A DNA stretch of 63,651 bases from an uncultured Marvinbryantia sp. (GTDB lineage: Bacteria > Bacillota > Clostridia > Lachnospirales > Lachnospiraceae). Where the stretch lies: contig CAKRVB010000012.1 in assembly GCA_934408725.1 (NCBI GenBank), positions 1-63,651 of the forward strand, given 5' to 3'. The notes under the pieces were generated by a model. It was given only the letters and a program-made list of their open reading frames with translations. It was not told the origin of the DNA and did not search any database. Below, one piece after another: positions 1 through 8,408 of this stretch; positions within the stretch are counted from its first letter, which is position 1; every line of letters starts with the position of its first letter. The position numbers and the translations under genes were made by a program.

Positions 1-69
1 GTTTAAGGTGCGGCTCTCGAAAAGCCGTGTGGCTAATACCCACCGAGGGTTCGAATCCCTTGCTCTCCG
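1..69 (+). tRNA. tRNA-Ser (anticodon CGA), 5' part cut off by window start
   Basis: The 3' part of a class II tRNA. The anticodon arm has stem CGGCT/AGCCG around the 7-base loop CTCGAAA, giving anticodon CGA (serine, UCG codons). A long variable arm follows, as expected for tRNA-Ser, then the T arm (GAGGG-TTCGAAT-CCCTT), the acceptor 3' strand GCTCTCC and discriminator G at 69. CCA is not encoded. The 5' acceptor strand and D arm lie before base 1. Confidence 0.9.
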
Positions 70-76
70 TTTTGCT

Positions 77-102
77 GCCGGTTGGATTCCAACCGGCTTT
101 TT
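77..102 (+). terminator. Rho-independent terminator after tRNA-Ser
   Basis: A 9-bp perfect stem GCCGGTTGG / CCAACCGGC with loop ATT is followed by TTTTT. It sits eight bases after the tRNA and before the ribosome binding site of the HAD gene. Confidence 0.85.
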
Positions 103-121
103 CATTACACAGGAGGTAGGT

Positions 122-775
122 ATGATTTCTAATAATATAGACAGTATTATTTTTGATGTAGATGGAACTCTCTGGGATTCCACAGAAGTAGTGGCCATTG
201 GTTACAACCGTGCTCTGGAGACTTATACAGATCTGCCGGTTCGTGTGGATGGGGCCAGATTAATGAAACTGTTTGGCAAGCCAATGGATCAGATTTTCGC
301 TGAACTTCTTCCAGAGCTTTCCGCCAAACAGCAGCACTATATTTCAGAAAAATGTGTGATTCTGGAGGAGGAAGAACTGGAAAAGGCTGATCCCAAACCG
401 ATGCTTTACCCTGGCATCGAAGAAATGTTCCAGAAGTTATCTGAAAAGCTGCCTCTTTTTATTGTCAGCAATTGCCAGTGTGGCTATATTGAACAATTCC
501 TGAGAAAAAACCATTTTGAGTCTTATATTACAGATCATCTTTGCTTTGGACAGACCGGCACCTCCAAAGGTCAGACGATCCTGCGCCTGATGAAAGAAAA
601 TCATCTGAAGGATCCTGTCTATGTCGGGGATACACTGGGCGATGCCAATGCGTGTAAAGAAGCCGGCATACCATTTATTCTGGCAGAATATGGCTTTGGT
701 GAAGTGGCTGACCCGGATGCCAGCATCCAGAAGCCTCTGGATCTGGTGCATCTGCTTGCAAATAAAAACCTTTGA
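122..775 (+). CDS. HAD-superfamily hydrolase (phosphoglycolate phosphatase / beta-phosphoglucomutase-like)
   Basis: A cytoplasmic phosphatase of the haloacid dehalogenase superfamily, 217 aa, close to the usual size. The start at 122 is chosen because AGGAGG lies just upstream (111-116) and an earlier in-frame ATG would translate the tRNA and its terminator. Motif I is DVDGT near residue 11, with both catalytic aspartates. Motif II is a Ser-Asn pair near residue 117 (VSNC). Motif IV is GDTLGDANA near residue 175. A helical cap region (about residues 15-85) lies between motifs I and II. The substrate cannot be read from the sequence; phosphoglycolate or a sugar phosphate are typical for the subfamily. 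The stop codon abuts the promoter of the SRP RNA. Confidence 0.85.
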   Translation: MISNNIDSIIFDVDGTLWDSTEVVAIGYNRALETYTDLPVRVDGARLMKLFGKPMDQIFAELLPELSAKQQHYISEKCVILEEEELEKADPKPMLYPGIEEMFQKLSEKLPLFIVSNCQCGYIEQFLRKNHFESYITDHLCFGQTGTSKGQTILRLMKENHLKDPVYVGDTLGDANACKEAGIPFILAEYGFGEVADPDASIQKPLDLVHLLANKNL

Positions 776-804
776 TTGACAAAAGTCCGGAAACAAGGTA
801 TAGT
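776..804 (+). promoter_or_regulatory. Sigma-A promoter of the SRP RNA
   Basis: TTGACA at 776-781, a 17-base spacer, and TATAGT at 799-804. It starts one base after the HAD stop codon. The predicted transcription start about 8 bases later matches the 5' end of the SRP RNA helix. Confidence 0.85.
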
Positions 805-813
805 ATGAACTAT

Positions 814-1075
814 CCACGCAGCCGGGGAGATAGCGGTGCCCTGTACCTGCAATCCGCTACAGCAGGGGTGATACCAATCCGAGGGCTCTTGGCTGTGGAG
901 CTGCCCTTTATAAGTGGCGTTGACGTCTGGGTCTTGCACAACAGGAATCTGTGAACCGTGTCAGGTCAGGAATGGAGCAGCACTAAGCAGAAGCTCTTGT
1001 GTGATGCGAGGGTGCCTGGACCGAGTTAACTGTAGAGGTAACGTCCATGGCCGGAATTCGAAGTGCGGTGCGTGG
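814..1075 (+). ncRNA. ffs: Signal recognition particle RNA, large Gram-positive type
   Basis: About 262 nt, the size of the Bacillus/Clostridium scRNA with an Alu domain. The 5' CCACGC pairs with GCGTGG at the 3' end. The apical S-domain contains the diagnostic segments GTCAGGTCAGGAATGGAGCA, then CACTAAGCAG and GGTGCCTGG around 958-1019. The RNA binds Ffh and targets secretory and membrane proteins, of which this window encodes many. Ends are set from the terminal helix, accurate to a few bases. Confidence 0.93.
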
Positions 1076-1081
1076 TGAAAA

Positions 1082-1136
1082 AACAGAGTTTATGTATGAT
1101 TCATAAGAGATTGGATTGTACATAAGCTCTGTTTTT
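1082..1136 (+). terminator. Terminator of the SRP RNA
   Basis: Inverted repeat AACAGAG(T)TTATGTA ... TACATAA(G)CTCTGTT followed by a T-run at 1131-1136. It closes the SRP RNA unit before the metal-exporter gene. Confidence 0.8.
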
Positions 1137-1164
1137 CTGAGTAAAGATATTTTAAAGAGTGTTC

Positions 1165-1180
1165 ATATGTTCACTCATAT
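1165..1180. promoter_or_regulatory. Candidate ArsR/SmtB-type operator
   Basis: A perfect inverted repeat ATATG-TTCACT-CATAT lies 21 bases before the metal-exporter start. Its core resembles the AACATATGAA-N6-TTCATATGTT palindrome at 58867-58892 in front of the P1B ATPase, suggesting a shared metal-responsive repressor encoded outside this window. Sites with TGAA/TTCA cores are typical of the ArsR/SmtB family. Confidence 0.5.
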
Positions 1181-1201
1181 AGAAAGGATGATGAAAAAAA
1201 A

Positions 1202-2059
1202 ATGATCATAGATTGTTTATTGGATGCACTGCATGACAGTATCAAACTGGTTCCTTTCCTGCTGCTGACTTATTTCCTGATGGAAGAACTGGAACATCAT
1301 ACCGGAGGAAAAGTGCAGCAGAGGATCCGCCAGGCAGGGAATCTGGGGCCGTTGTGGGGCGGTGTTCTTGGAATCCTTCCGCAATGTGGATTTTCAGCTG
1401 CTGCATCCAGTCTGTATGCCGGAAGAGTCATTACTATAGGAACGTTGTTTTCTGTATATCTTTCCACATCAGATGAAATGCTTCCGATTTTTCTTTCAGA
1501 AAAAGTGCCTATAGAAACCATCCTGAAGATTCTCGCCGTGAAGGTTGTCATTGCTGTCATCTCCGGATTTGCAGTAGAATTTGCTTACCTGCATCTGATC
1601 CACCATAAGGAAAAGGATCTGGATATCCACACGGTATGCGAAGAAGAACACTGCAGCTGTGAAGATGGCGCTCTGCAGTCAGCGATTACTCATACCGTGA
1701 AGATCTTTGTCTTTATTTTCCTGATTTCCGCGGCATTGAATCTTCTGATCGGATATGTGGGAGAAGAAAGTATCGCTGCTATCTTCCAGGATACACCGGT
1801 CATGGGGGAAGCGGTGGCTGCATTAGTAGGACTAATTCCAAACTGTGCCTCTTCGGTAGTGATCACACAGCTATATCTGCAGCATGTCATCAGTGCCGGA
1901 GCTCTTATGAGCGGACTGCTGGTCAATGCAGGCGTTGGTTTACTGATTCTGTTTCGATTGAACCGTCATTGGAAAAAGAATCTATGCATTGTTGGTACAC
2001 TGTATGCATTAGGCGTATTCTGGGGAATTATCATTGAAATGAGCGGGATTTTGTTTTAA
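1202..2059 (+). CDS. Putative 10-TM heavy-metal exporter (ArsP_2 / arsenic-manganese efflux family)
   Basis: A polytopic inner-membrane protein of 285 aa. Two homologous halves each carry a conserved Pro-x-Cys signature: ILPQCGFSAAA near residue 58 and LIPNCASS near residue 209, the hallmark of the ArsP_2 permease family. A hydrophilic loop rich in His, Cys and acidic residues separates the halves (about residues 127-155, with HH, HTVCEEEHC and CSCED), probably a metal-binding loop. Family members are called arsenic efflux or putative manganese transporters; the real metal is unknown. The gene stands alone between two terminators, with a candidate metal-repressor operator upstream. The start is ATG 1202, with AAAGGATG about 10 bases before. 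Confidence 0.8.
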   Translation: MIIDCLLDALHDSIKLVPFLLLTYFLMEELEHHTGGKVQQRIRQAGNLGPLWGGVLGILPQCGFSAAASSLYAGRVITIGTLFSVYLSTSDEMLPIFLSEKVPIETILKILAVKVVIAVISGFAVEFAYLHLIHHKEKDLDIHTVCEEEHCSCEDGALQSAITHTVKIFVFIFLISAALNLLIGYVGEESIAAIFQDTPVMGEAVAALVGLIPNCASSVVITQLYLQHVISAGALMSGLLVNAGVGLLILFRLNRHWKKNLCIVGTLYALGVFWGIIIEMSGILF

Positions 2060-2067
2060 AAAACTGG

Positions 2068-2110
2068 AGCCAGTGGGTATATCGGTATGATATACACTAC
2101 TGGCTTTTTT
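2068..2110 (+). terminator. Terminator after the metal exporter
   Basis: AGCCAGTGGGTATA pairs with TATACACTACTGGCT (G-T pairs, one bulge) and is followed by TTTTTT. On the opposite strand it is close to the end of the URO-D gene at 2122 and may serve both. Confidence 0.8.
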
Positions 2111-2121
2111 ATAGATTAAAT

Positions 2122-3111
2122 TTATTTTACAGGATGTTCCTGTGCATATTGATGCCCGTATTTGTTCAGTTCATCCAAGTATATTTCATTGTTCCATTTC
2201 CGGAAACAGCATCCATTCGCAATAGATGGGAAGAAAGGGCCACCAGGAATATATTCGTCAAATGCCCGTCGCACTTCTGCACGAATCTCCTCTTCTGTAA
2301 TATGCTCTACATCAATCTTTGGTCCGTCAATTCCACCAATCATTGGCAGTTTTCCTTTTGTTACTCTCTGAATTTCCACAATATCATTTTGCGGAATTGT
2401 TCCCTGCCAGATATCGATACCGATCTCTACCATATCTTCTACCAGTGGCTGGCAGATACAGTCTGCATGATGAATAAACATAATTCCTTCATCATGGGCC
2501 GCCTGCACGATTTCTTTATGAAGGGGCTTAATCAGTCTTCTCCACAAATCAGGCGGGAGAAATACGTTTTGTTTGGATCCCCAGTCGTCATGATAAAATA
2601 CTACGTCCGGATGAAGATGTTTTCCGGCAAGACGGAAATATTCGATTTTATAATCCGCAATTTTTCTTAAAATAGCTGCCATCTCATCTTCGTATTCCAT
2701 ATAATTGATAAATGCGTTCTGCATTCCCATCAAATGGTGTGTTCTTTCAAAAATGCCGCCAGAACTAAACAATGCACAAAATTTTTCTTTACGATTCACT
2801 TCTTTTGCTTTTGCTTCTGCCGCACTCCAGTCCAGATCTTTTAACGTTGGTACTTTTAACTCTTTTTCCCAGTTTTCAATATCTTTTATCACTGCTGTTT
2901 CATCATTCACAACGGGATGTGCTCCCGGTGCCCCTGGTTTAAAACAGTATGCGGTTCCCCATGCATCATAATGAATTTGTCCGTCCTGTGGAATACGGTC
3001 GCGCATAAAGACCGGATCCAGTGCAAAATCAAGTGATGGCATAAAATCTCCATAATAATCTGGCTGTTCTCCATGTAACACAGCCATCATGTTTTCTCTC
3101 ATCGTCAGCAT
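2122..3111 (-). CDS. URO-D superfamily protein, MtaA/MtbA-like methyltransferase candidate (paralogue 1)
   Basis: A 329-aa TIM-barrel protein of the uroporphyrinogen decarboxylase / MtaA superfamily (PF01208), presumably cytoplasmic. It shares the family motif HDDWG at residues 174-178. Where the three other paralogues in the window have His-x-Cys-Gly, this one has HHADC followed by IC (214-220), so the usual zinc-ligand spacing is changed and its chemistry may differ. It also has a GGIDGP loop near residue 265. It lacks the conserved substrate arginines of true HemE that I would expect near the N terminus, so porphyrin decarboxylation is unlikely. It is the last gene of a minus-strand series 6522 to 2122. 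The start ATG 3111 has GGAGG 12 bases upstream. Confidence 0.75.
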   Translation of the reverse strand: MLTMRENMMAVLHGEQPDYYGDFMPSLDFALDPVFMRDRIPQDGQIHYDAWGTAYCFKPGAPGAHPVVNDETAVIKDIENWEKELKVPTLKDLDWSAAEAKAKEVNRKEKFCALFSSGGIFERTHHLMGMQNAFINYMEYEDEMAAILRKIADYKIEYFRLAGKHLHPDVVFYHDDWGSKQNVFLPPDLWRRLIKPLHKEIVQAAHDEGIMFIHHADCICQPLVEDMVEIGIDIWQGTIPQNDIVEIQRVTKGKLPMIGGIDGPKIDVEHITEEEIRAEVRRAFDEYIPGGPFFPSIANGCCFRKWNNEIYLDELNKYGHQYAQEHPVK

Positions 3112-3177
3112 ACTGATCTGGTTCCTCCTCTTTATGAAAGAAAAGGGGATTACTTCTCGAATCCCCTTTGTTCCTCT

Positions 3178-4218
3178 TTACTTTGTTTTTTCAGTATCTG
3201 CCTGCGCATACACTGTTTTCTTCAACGAACCTGGTTTGGGTGGTGGATTATACCCTGCTTTTTTCCACAATGGTGCATTATATTCATAAAGTGCATCAAT
3301 CAATGGTTCGCTGATAGTTGGATCAATCATGGTCGGGTGTGCCACCCATCCGCCTCCCGGTGCCATTAATTTGATACGATACATGATCTCATCATATCGC
3401 TCCTGATAGGTAGCTCCCTCCCGGTCCAAGATTCCCTGATTGTCAAATCCTCCTACAAAACAAAGTCTGTCTCCGTATTTTTTCTTTAATTCATATGGAT
3501 TGTTTGTAAGCTGAAGTGGATTTAATCCATCAATACCAAGCTCTATAAAGTCTTCTATCATTGGTGCCACATATCCACAGGAATGATGTTCATATAACAT
3601 TCCCTGAGCGTGTACTTCATCAATAATTCTCTTCAGCTGTGGCTTGATCATATCTCTCCAGGTATCCAGAGACATAAACATTCGATTATTGCTGCCATAA
3701 TCATCATGCATCTGGATCTTATCCGGTTTGTAATATTTTGCAATCAGTTTAACTTCTTCAATACGGTAATCTGCTATCGCAGTCAACAGACTTTCTGTTT
3801 CTTCCTCATCTGTCAGAAGATAGCACAGAGCATCTTCTATTCCTGTCATTGCATGAAGCTGTTCAAATAATCCATCTACGATAATCACACTCTGGATCTT
3901 GTTCTCTCTGTCCCAGTTCGCAGTATCCTTTGCAGCTCCCCCTTCCCAGTCATAGGTCTTTGGATCCGGGAATTTTATCACTTCTCTCCAGTCATTGATA
4001 TCTTCCAGTAATTTTGTACCAACCGTAACCATTGGCCCCGGCATACCTTTTTCAAATGTCCAGGACACCCCAAAGGCATCCACCGTTGTTCCAAATCCTG
4101 CTGGTCCTTCCGGGACACAGGATGGAAGACAGGTATTCTGATCCAGTACCTGCGATGGTACCCATTCGGTTTTCTCATGGCGGTACGCTCTGAGAATATT
4201 TTCTCTTGCGGTTATCAT
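3178..4218 (-). CDS. URO-D superfamily protein, MtaA/MtbA-like methyltransferase candidate (paralogue 2)
   Basis: 346 aa, URO-D/MtaA superfamily. It contains HDDYG at residues 171-175 and HHSCGY at 211-216. The His-x-Cys unit corresponds to the zinc site of MtaA/MtbA-type enzymes that move methyl groups between corrinoid proteins and thiols. It lies 66 bases upstream of paralogue 1 and 33 bases downstream of an MFS carrier on the same strand, so co-transcription is likely. The conserved acidic-pocket motif rather than HemE signatures argues for a methyl- or carboxyl-transfer role on an unknown substrate. Start ATG 4218 is preceded by AGAGGATG. Confidence 0.77.
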   Translation of the reverse strand: MITARENILRAYRHEKTEWVPSQVLDQNTCLPSCVPEGPAGFGTTVDAFGVSWTFEKGMPGPMVTVGTKLLEDINDWREVIKFPDPKTYDWEGGAAKDTANWDRENKIQSVIIVDGLFEQLHAMTGIEDALCYLLTDEEETESLLTAIADYRIEEVKLIAKYYKPDKIQMHDDYGSNNRMFMSLDTWRDMIKPQLKRIIDEVHAQGMLYEHHSCGYVAPMIEDFIELGIDGLNPLQLTNNPYELKKKYGDRLCFVGGFDNQGILDREGATYQERYDEIMYRIKLMAPGGGWVAHPTMIDPTISEPLIDALYEYNAPLWKKAGYNPPPKPGSLKKTVYAQADTEKTK

Positions 4219-4251
4219 ATCTGCATCATCCTCTTTCTCTGTCTCAAAATT

Positions 4252-5430
4252 CTATGCTTCTTTTTTCTTTCCGGCAAACAAAGTCAGACATACCAGTCCA
4301 ATGATAACACCCACGATAATGGATACGGATGCAACCTGCCAGTCTGCACGATTCGCTGTAAGTCCAAGAGTTCCTTTGATAAATTTCAAAATGTATGCAC
4401 ACAGGAACTGACCAACACCGGTGGCACATACATAAATGGAAATCGCTACCGGACTCTTAGATGGATGGGTAACAGATCCTGCTGCCAGCAATGTCAGAGA
4501 TGGATTGGTGAATCCAAATCCAAGACCGAAAATTGCAGATGCCACAAAGAACATCGGTACAGAATGTGCATTCAGTGCAATAAAGAAAGCGATACCTACA
4601 AATAAAATAGCAATGGCCGGTGTATATTTCTTCATAACTTTTGCAAAAACTACATAAACCAGACCTGCGATAAAGGAAAATGCAGTAAACATGCTCAGAA
4701 TATTCGCTGCATCCAGAGCGGTACCAATCTCTTCTCCTGTAATTACAAAAGTCATATCCTGCATATAAGAGAACTGAACCACATTCAGACAAAAACCAAC
4801 AACTACTAAAATAGCCAGTCTCGGAGTAAGAGATCCCTCTTTTTTTCCTTTGGCTGCCTGTACTCCGGTATCTGGCAGGAAAATAATTACAAATACCAGA
4901 ATCGGAATTACCAGCAGGAATCCAAGGAATGCATATTGCCAGTTATAAGCAACCAGCATACCACCCATAGTCTGGAATACTACGCCTGCTGCTGCTCCAA
5001 TTGCACTTTTCCATCCCATCATCGTGTCTTTTTTTGCGCCATCATACAGATCTGTAATCACTGCAGAAGCCAATGGGAAAATCAGTCCGTATCCTGCTCC
5101 AAATACTACACGGGTTGCAATCACAAATGTAAGGCTTGTTCCGAAAAATGCCGGTAAAATACCTACAAATATCAGACATGCTGCAATAATAATACATTTT
5201 TTAATAGAAAGCTTTGTTGTCATCCATCCGGATACCAGAGAAAAAATACAAAGCATTAAGGATGGAATCGACGAAATCAACTTGATCGTTTCACCTGATG
5301 CATCCGGAAATGCAGCTGCGATTGCTGCCAGCGCCGGTGTTGTCATACTTGTGGTATACATTAAAAGTGCTACCATTAACGATGTTACCTGTACCATAAC
5401 CCCCCATTTTGGTTTTGTCTGTTCACTCAT
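4252..5430 (-). CDS. Major facilitator superfamily transporter (cluster carrier 1)
   Basis: 392 aa with about 12 hydrophobic segments and short loops, as in the MFS. The first loop after TM2 (about residue 67) has the region SGWMTTKLSIKK, equivalent to the conserved loop 2-3 motif. The protein sits between two URO-D paralogues, so it probably imports, or exports the product of, the substrate used by them. Substrate specificity cannot be read from the sequence. AAGGAGG lies directly upstream of ATG 5430. Confidence 0.85.
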   Translation of the reverse strand: MSEQTKPKWGVMVQVTSLMVALLMYTTSMTTPALAAIAAAFPDASGETIKLISSIPSLMLCIFSLVSGWMTTKLSIKKCIIIAACLIFVGILPAFFGTSLTFVIATRVVFGAGYGLIFPLASAVITDLYDGAKKDTMMGWKSAIGAAAGVVFQTMGGMLVAYNWQYAFLGFLLVIPILVFVIIFLPDTGVQAAKGKKEGSLTPRLAILVVVGFCLNVVQFSYMQDMTFVITGEEIGTALDAANILSMFTAFSFIAGLVYVVFAKVMKKYTPAIAILFVGIAFFIALNAHSVPMFFVASAIFGLGFGFTNPSLTLLAAGSVTHPSKSPVAISIYVCATGVGQFLCAYILKFIKGTLGLTANRADWQVASVSIIVGVIIGLVCLTLFAGKKKEA

Positions 5431-5457
5431 AACACGTTTCCTCCTTCATATTTGTTT

Positions 5458-6522
5458 CTATGCCTCACCGCACATTAATTTTCGTCCTGTCACATAAATT
5501 GCTTCTGCCGCATCCAGTTTACAGTCTGGTTTGGTTGGAACATACCAGCAAAGATATCTTCCGCTGGATCCCATTGTTTTAATATTTTCTTCGATCTGCG
5601 CAATGTATTCTTCATCCGTACAATTTGGATTTGGAGTATATACAGAAAGCTGTCCTAACTGATCCCCATATTTGTCCAGAAGTTCTTTCTTGTTATTACA
5701 GTTGTCCTGACCTTCCCAGAAATCAAATCCAGCTTCAATGTAATATGGGATCAGCGTTCCCACACATCCGCAACTATGATAATTTACATACAGCCCCATA
5801 TCATGTGCGGCCTGATTCATTCTCTTGTAATGAGGAAGCATCATCTCATGGAACATATTCGGTGACATGAATGTACTTCTCTGTGTTCCCATATCATCAT
5901 GGAATGTGATCAGATCAGCTCCATATACTTCTTTCGCGATTTTCATCAACTCAATATGCATGTCTGTAAATTTTTCAAACAACGCATTCACTTCTTCTTC
6001 CTCTTCGATCAGATACACCAGGCAATCCGCAAAACTGGTAAGATCTCCGAGACGTTCAAAACAGCCATTCACAATTGCGAAATTAGTTGGTCGGTCTGGT
6101 TCCATCACTGGAGCATAAACCTCTTCATAATTTTTCTTCCAGTCAATTGCCTGCAGATCCGGCCACACCAGTTCTTCTCTCCAGTTTGTGATATCACTGA
6201 GGCGTCTGGTACCAGGTTTTACCATAGCTGCATTGGAACGCGGTTCATATTCCCATTCAATTCCAAACCAGTCAATTCCGCCATGACACCTTGCTTCTGC
6301 ATCTGGCATACACATTGGCTGGATGTTATTGAATTCTGCTGATACATTCGGAACCCAGAGAGGTTTTTCCTTTCTTGCCATTCTCAGGAAATTTTCTTTT
6401 GGTGTAATTGGTGTATTGAATTTTCTGGCTGTTCTGCCAGGCATTCCATACATTTTCGGAACTGCTTTGTATTCCCCCATACTTTTAAGTTCCACTTCCG
6501 GCTGAAATGCATATTCTCCCAT
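5458..6522 (-). CDS. URO-D superfamily protein, MtaA/MtbA-like methyltransferase candidate (paralogue 3)
   Basis: 354 aa, URO-D/MtaA superfamily, with a 40-residue N-terminal extension not seen in paralogues 1 and 2. Motifs: HDDMG at residues 208-212 and HSCGC at 249-253, a His-x-Cys-Gly-Cys that could hold zinc. First gene of the minus-strand series (URO-D 3, MFS, URO-D 2, URO-D 1), separated by 27, 33 and 66 bases. AAGGAG lies 9 bases before ATG 6522. A strong inverted repeat (6581-6652) separates it from the regulator upstream, so it needs its own promoter or read-through. Confidence 0.77.
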   Translation of the reverse strand: MGEYAFQPEVELKSMGEYKAVPKMYGMPGRTARKFNTPITPKENFLRMARKEKPLWVPNVSAEFNNIQPMCMPDAEARCHGGIDWFGIEWEYEPRSNAAMVKPGTRRLSDITNWREELVWPDLQAIDWKKNYEEVYAPVMEPDRPTNFAIVNGCFERLGDLTSFADCLVYLIEEEEEVNALFEKFTDMHIELMKIAKEVYGADLITFHDDMGTQRSTFMSPNMFHEMMLPHYKRMNQAAHDMGLYVNYHSCGCVGTLIPYYIEAGFDFWEGQDNCNNKKELLDKYGDQLGQLSVYTPNPNCTDEEYIAQIEENIKTMGSSGRYLCWYVPTKPDCKLDAAEAIYVTGRKLMCGEA

Positions 6523-6580
6523 TTTGTCGATCTCCTTCCACCTTTTAATTGCTTTTATTATAGTTTGTATTGAACCGACA

Positions 6581-6652
6581 AAAAACGGTGCCGTAATACA
6601 AATTTTGGTCTCTTCTTTTCTGTTTCAAGAAGACTTTTTGTATCACGACACC
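6581..6652 (-). terminator. Long inverted repeat / terminator between the regulator and the URO-D operon
   Basis: GGTGTCGTGATACAAAA pairs with TTTTGTATTACGGCACC across a 40-base middle, followed on the minus strand by GTTTTTTG. It follows the regulator stop at 6672 and precedes the URO-D start at 6522. Its symmetry could also make it an operator. Confidence 0.6.
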
Positions 6653-6671
6653 AAATTTTTCTTTTACATTT

Positions 6672-8153
6672 CTAGTTTATTTTTAACAAATCTGCGTTTT
6701 TTCCGTACTTTTTCCTGTAAAAATCCAACAATAAAATGGACTGTTTCATATAATCCCTGTCATAATTGTTATGCCAGTCATAATGCATCAGCTCCGATAG
6801 TTTATTTAACCTGTATACCAGCGTATTTCGATGCACAAATGCTGCTTTTGCTGTATTTACCAGTGAACATTCATTGTCAAAAAAACATCTGAGCAGCTGC
6901 AGCCATCCCGATCCCGTTGTCCGATCCAGTTCATCCAACATCTTGATATCTGAATTCATTGCACAATACAGACGAGGGACATCACTGTTTTCCAGCATAT
7001 AGTACAAAGCATAATCATAAAAATAAAAATTATGTTTTTTGGGATTCAGAAGTTTTCCGTATGTAATCGCAGCCTGTGCCTGTTCATAATACCGGGCCAG
7101 CTGATCCAGTCCGCGCATTGGATTACTGAAACCAATCGTATATCCAATATCTTTATGCAGAATCTGCTTTACACATTCTGCCATTCCCTCTCTGTCCACA
7201 AAACGTAAATTAAAAATGCACATAACAGCATCTTTCAACGTTGTAACATAAACATTTGCGGTATTGCGCCGGATCTGATTGCTGATCAATGATCGGCTTC
7301 CCACATCCTGGTATTCTTTGGCAACAGTAATCAGGCATACCTGAAATACATCTTCTGCTTTCCAGTCAAGATAATCCAACTGCGCTTTCAAAAGGTTCGC
7401 AGACACTTCTTTTCCTTTTAGCAAATCATGGAATACATTTTTATTCAGATAGAGATTATCCTGATTCTGCAGCATATACAATGATGGCGTAATAACTTTC
7501 AGAATATATTCCAGCACCTGTATATCCCCATAATTAAACTCCCGCTCTTTTGCCAGAACATTCAGTCTTCCACAATAATAATCCTGATAATAGATCGCAG
7601 TTGTCAGTGTATCATAATAGACATCCGTCTGCTCTTTTCTTAAAAGCTGTACACTGTTCTTTCGATACATATCTACCACTGGATACGATCTTCTCATTTT
7701 TTTTATAAAATTCAATGAACTATATTTGTTCTTTGCCACATAGCTCCACTCTGAATCCACTTCATCATCTGCATACTGGCTGCACATGGCAAGACATCGG
7801 TTATTACCATCCATTAAAATTACCGGATTTCCCACAAAAAACCAACATTCATCTAATAATTTTTGAAAGTCCATTTCAAAAATAGCCTGCTGCACCATCT
7901 CTGTCCAGTCATTATAAAATTCAAAGATTCCCTGTACGATATTGAAGACATAGTTGTATTCAATATCGTGCAGCCGGATATAATCCTCGCCATATTGTAT
8001 ATACACATAGTTTCCTTTCTCATATACGTGCACACAATTAGGCGCCATGATATTTCTTGCCCCTCGGAGTTCCATTGGAGCGTCACTTTTAATATTTACT
8101 TCCGGTTCCAGTGCATGCAATCTGTTTGCAATCATCCACATACTCAGCCGCAT
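6672..8153 (-). CDS. PucR-type transcriptional regulator (C-terminal helix-turn-helix)
   Basis: 493 aa. The last 60 residues carry the PucR-family helix-turn-helix (HTH_30) with the signature HRNTLVYRLNKL (about residues 445-456). The middle holds a GGDEF-like/CdaR-type segment (about 280-390, with IGFSNPMRGLDQLARYYEQA). The N-terminal 250 residues form an unrecognised sensor region, possibly PAS- or GAF-like. Such regulators normally activate nearby catabolic genes in response to the substrate. It sits between the minus-strand URO-D/MFS operon and the divergent URO-D gene at 8409, which fits control of both arms. Confidence 0.8.
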   Translation of the reverse strand: MRLSMWMIANRLHALEPEVNIKSDAPMELRGARNIMAPNCVHVYEKGNYVYIQYGEDYIRLHDIEYNYVFNIVQGIFEFYNDWTEMVQQAIFEMDFQKLLDECWFFVGNPVILMDGNNRCLAMCSQYADDEVDSEWSYVAKNKYSSLNFIKKMRRSYPVVDMYRKNSVQLLRKEQTDVYYDTLTTAIYYQDYYCGRLNVLAKEREFNYGDIQVLEYILKVITPSLYMLQNQDNLYLNKNVFHDLLKGKEVSANLLKAQLDYLDWKAEDVFQVCLITVAKEYQDVGSRSLISNQIRRNTANVYVTTLKDAVMCIFNLRFVDREGMAECVKQILHKDIGYTIGFSNPMRGLDQLARYYEQAQAAITYGKLLNPKKHNFYFYDYALYYMLENSDVPRLYCAMNSDIKMLDELDRTTGSGWLQLLRCFFDNECSLVNTAKAAFVHRNTLVYRLNKLSELMHYDWHNNYDRDYMKQSILLLDFYRKKYGKNADLLKIN

Positions 8154-8408
8154 ATCTTATTTTTCCTCGCTGTTTTTGTCTAAAATACCCAATTCTGTTT
8201 TTGTTCTTTTCTGTTTTCTGGTTGTTTTACACAGTAACACATCTTTCTTTATTTCGCAACCCGTTTCTGTATCAGGAATACCAACTTTTATTTTTATTAT
8301 CTGATCTTCCGGTTCTGTTTTCATATTCTGGATACATTTCTTTTTTCCTCCTCGTTTTTTATAATAAAATCAACATCAATGAATCGAATAGTAAAGGAGA
8401 TGAATGTC

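Noticed and set aside
619..939. Minus-strand open frames across the HAD gene and SRP RNA
   Set aside because: They cross the SRP RNA helix and its promoter and show no family resemblance.
8379..8408. Earlier start ATG 8379 for URO-D paralogue 4
   Set aside because: The only good ribosome site (AAAGGAG 8393-8399) lies inside that extension and fits ATG 8409.
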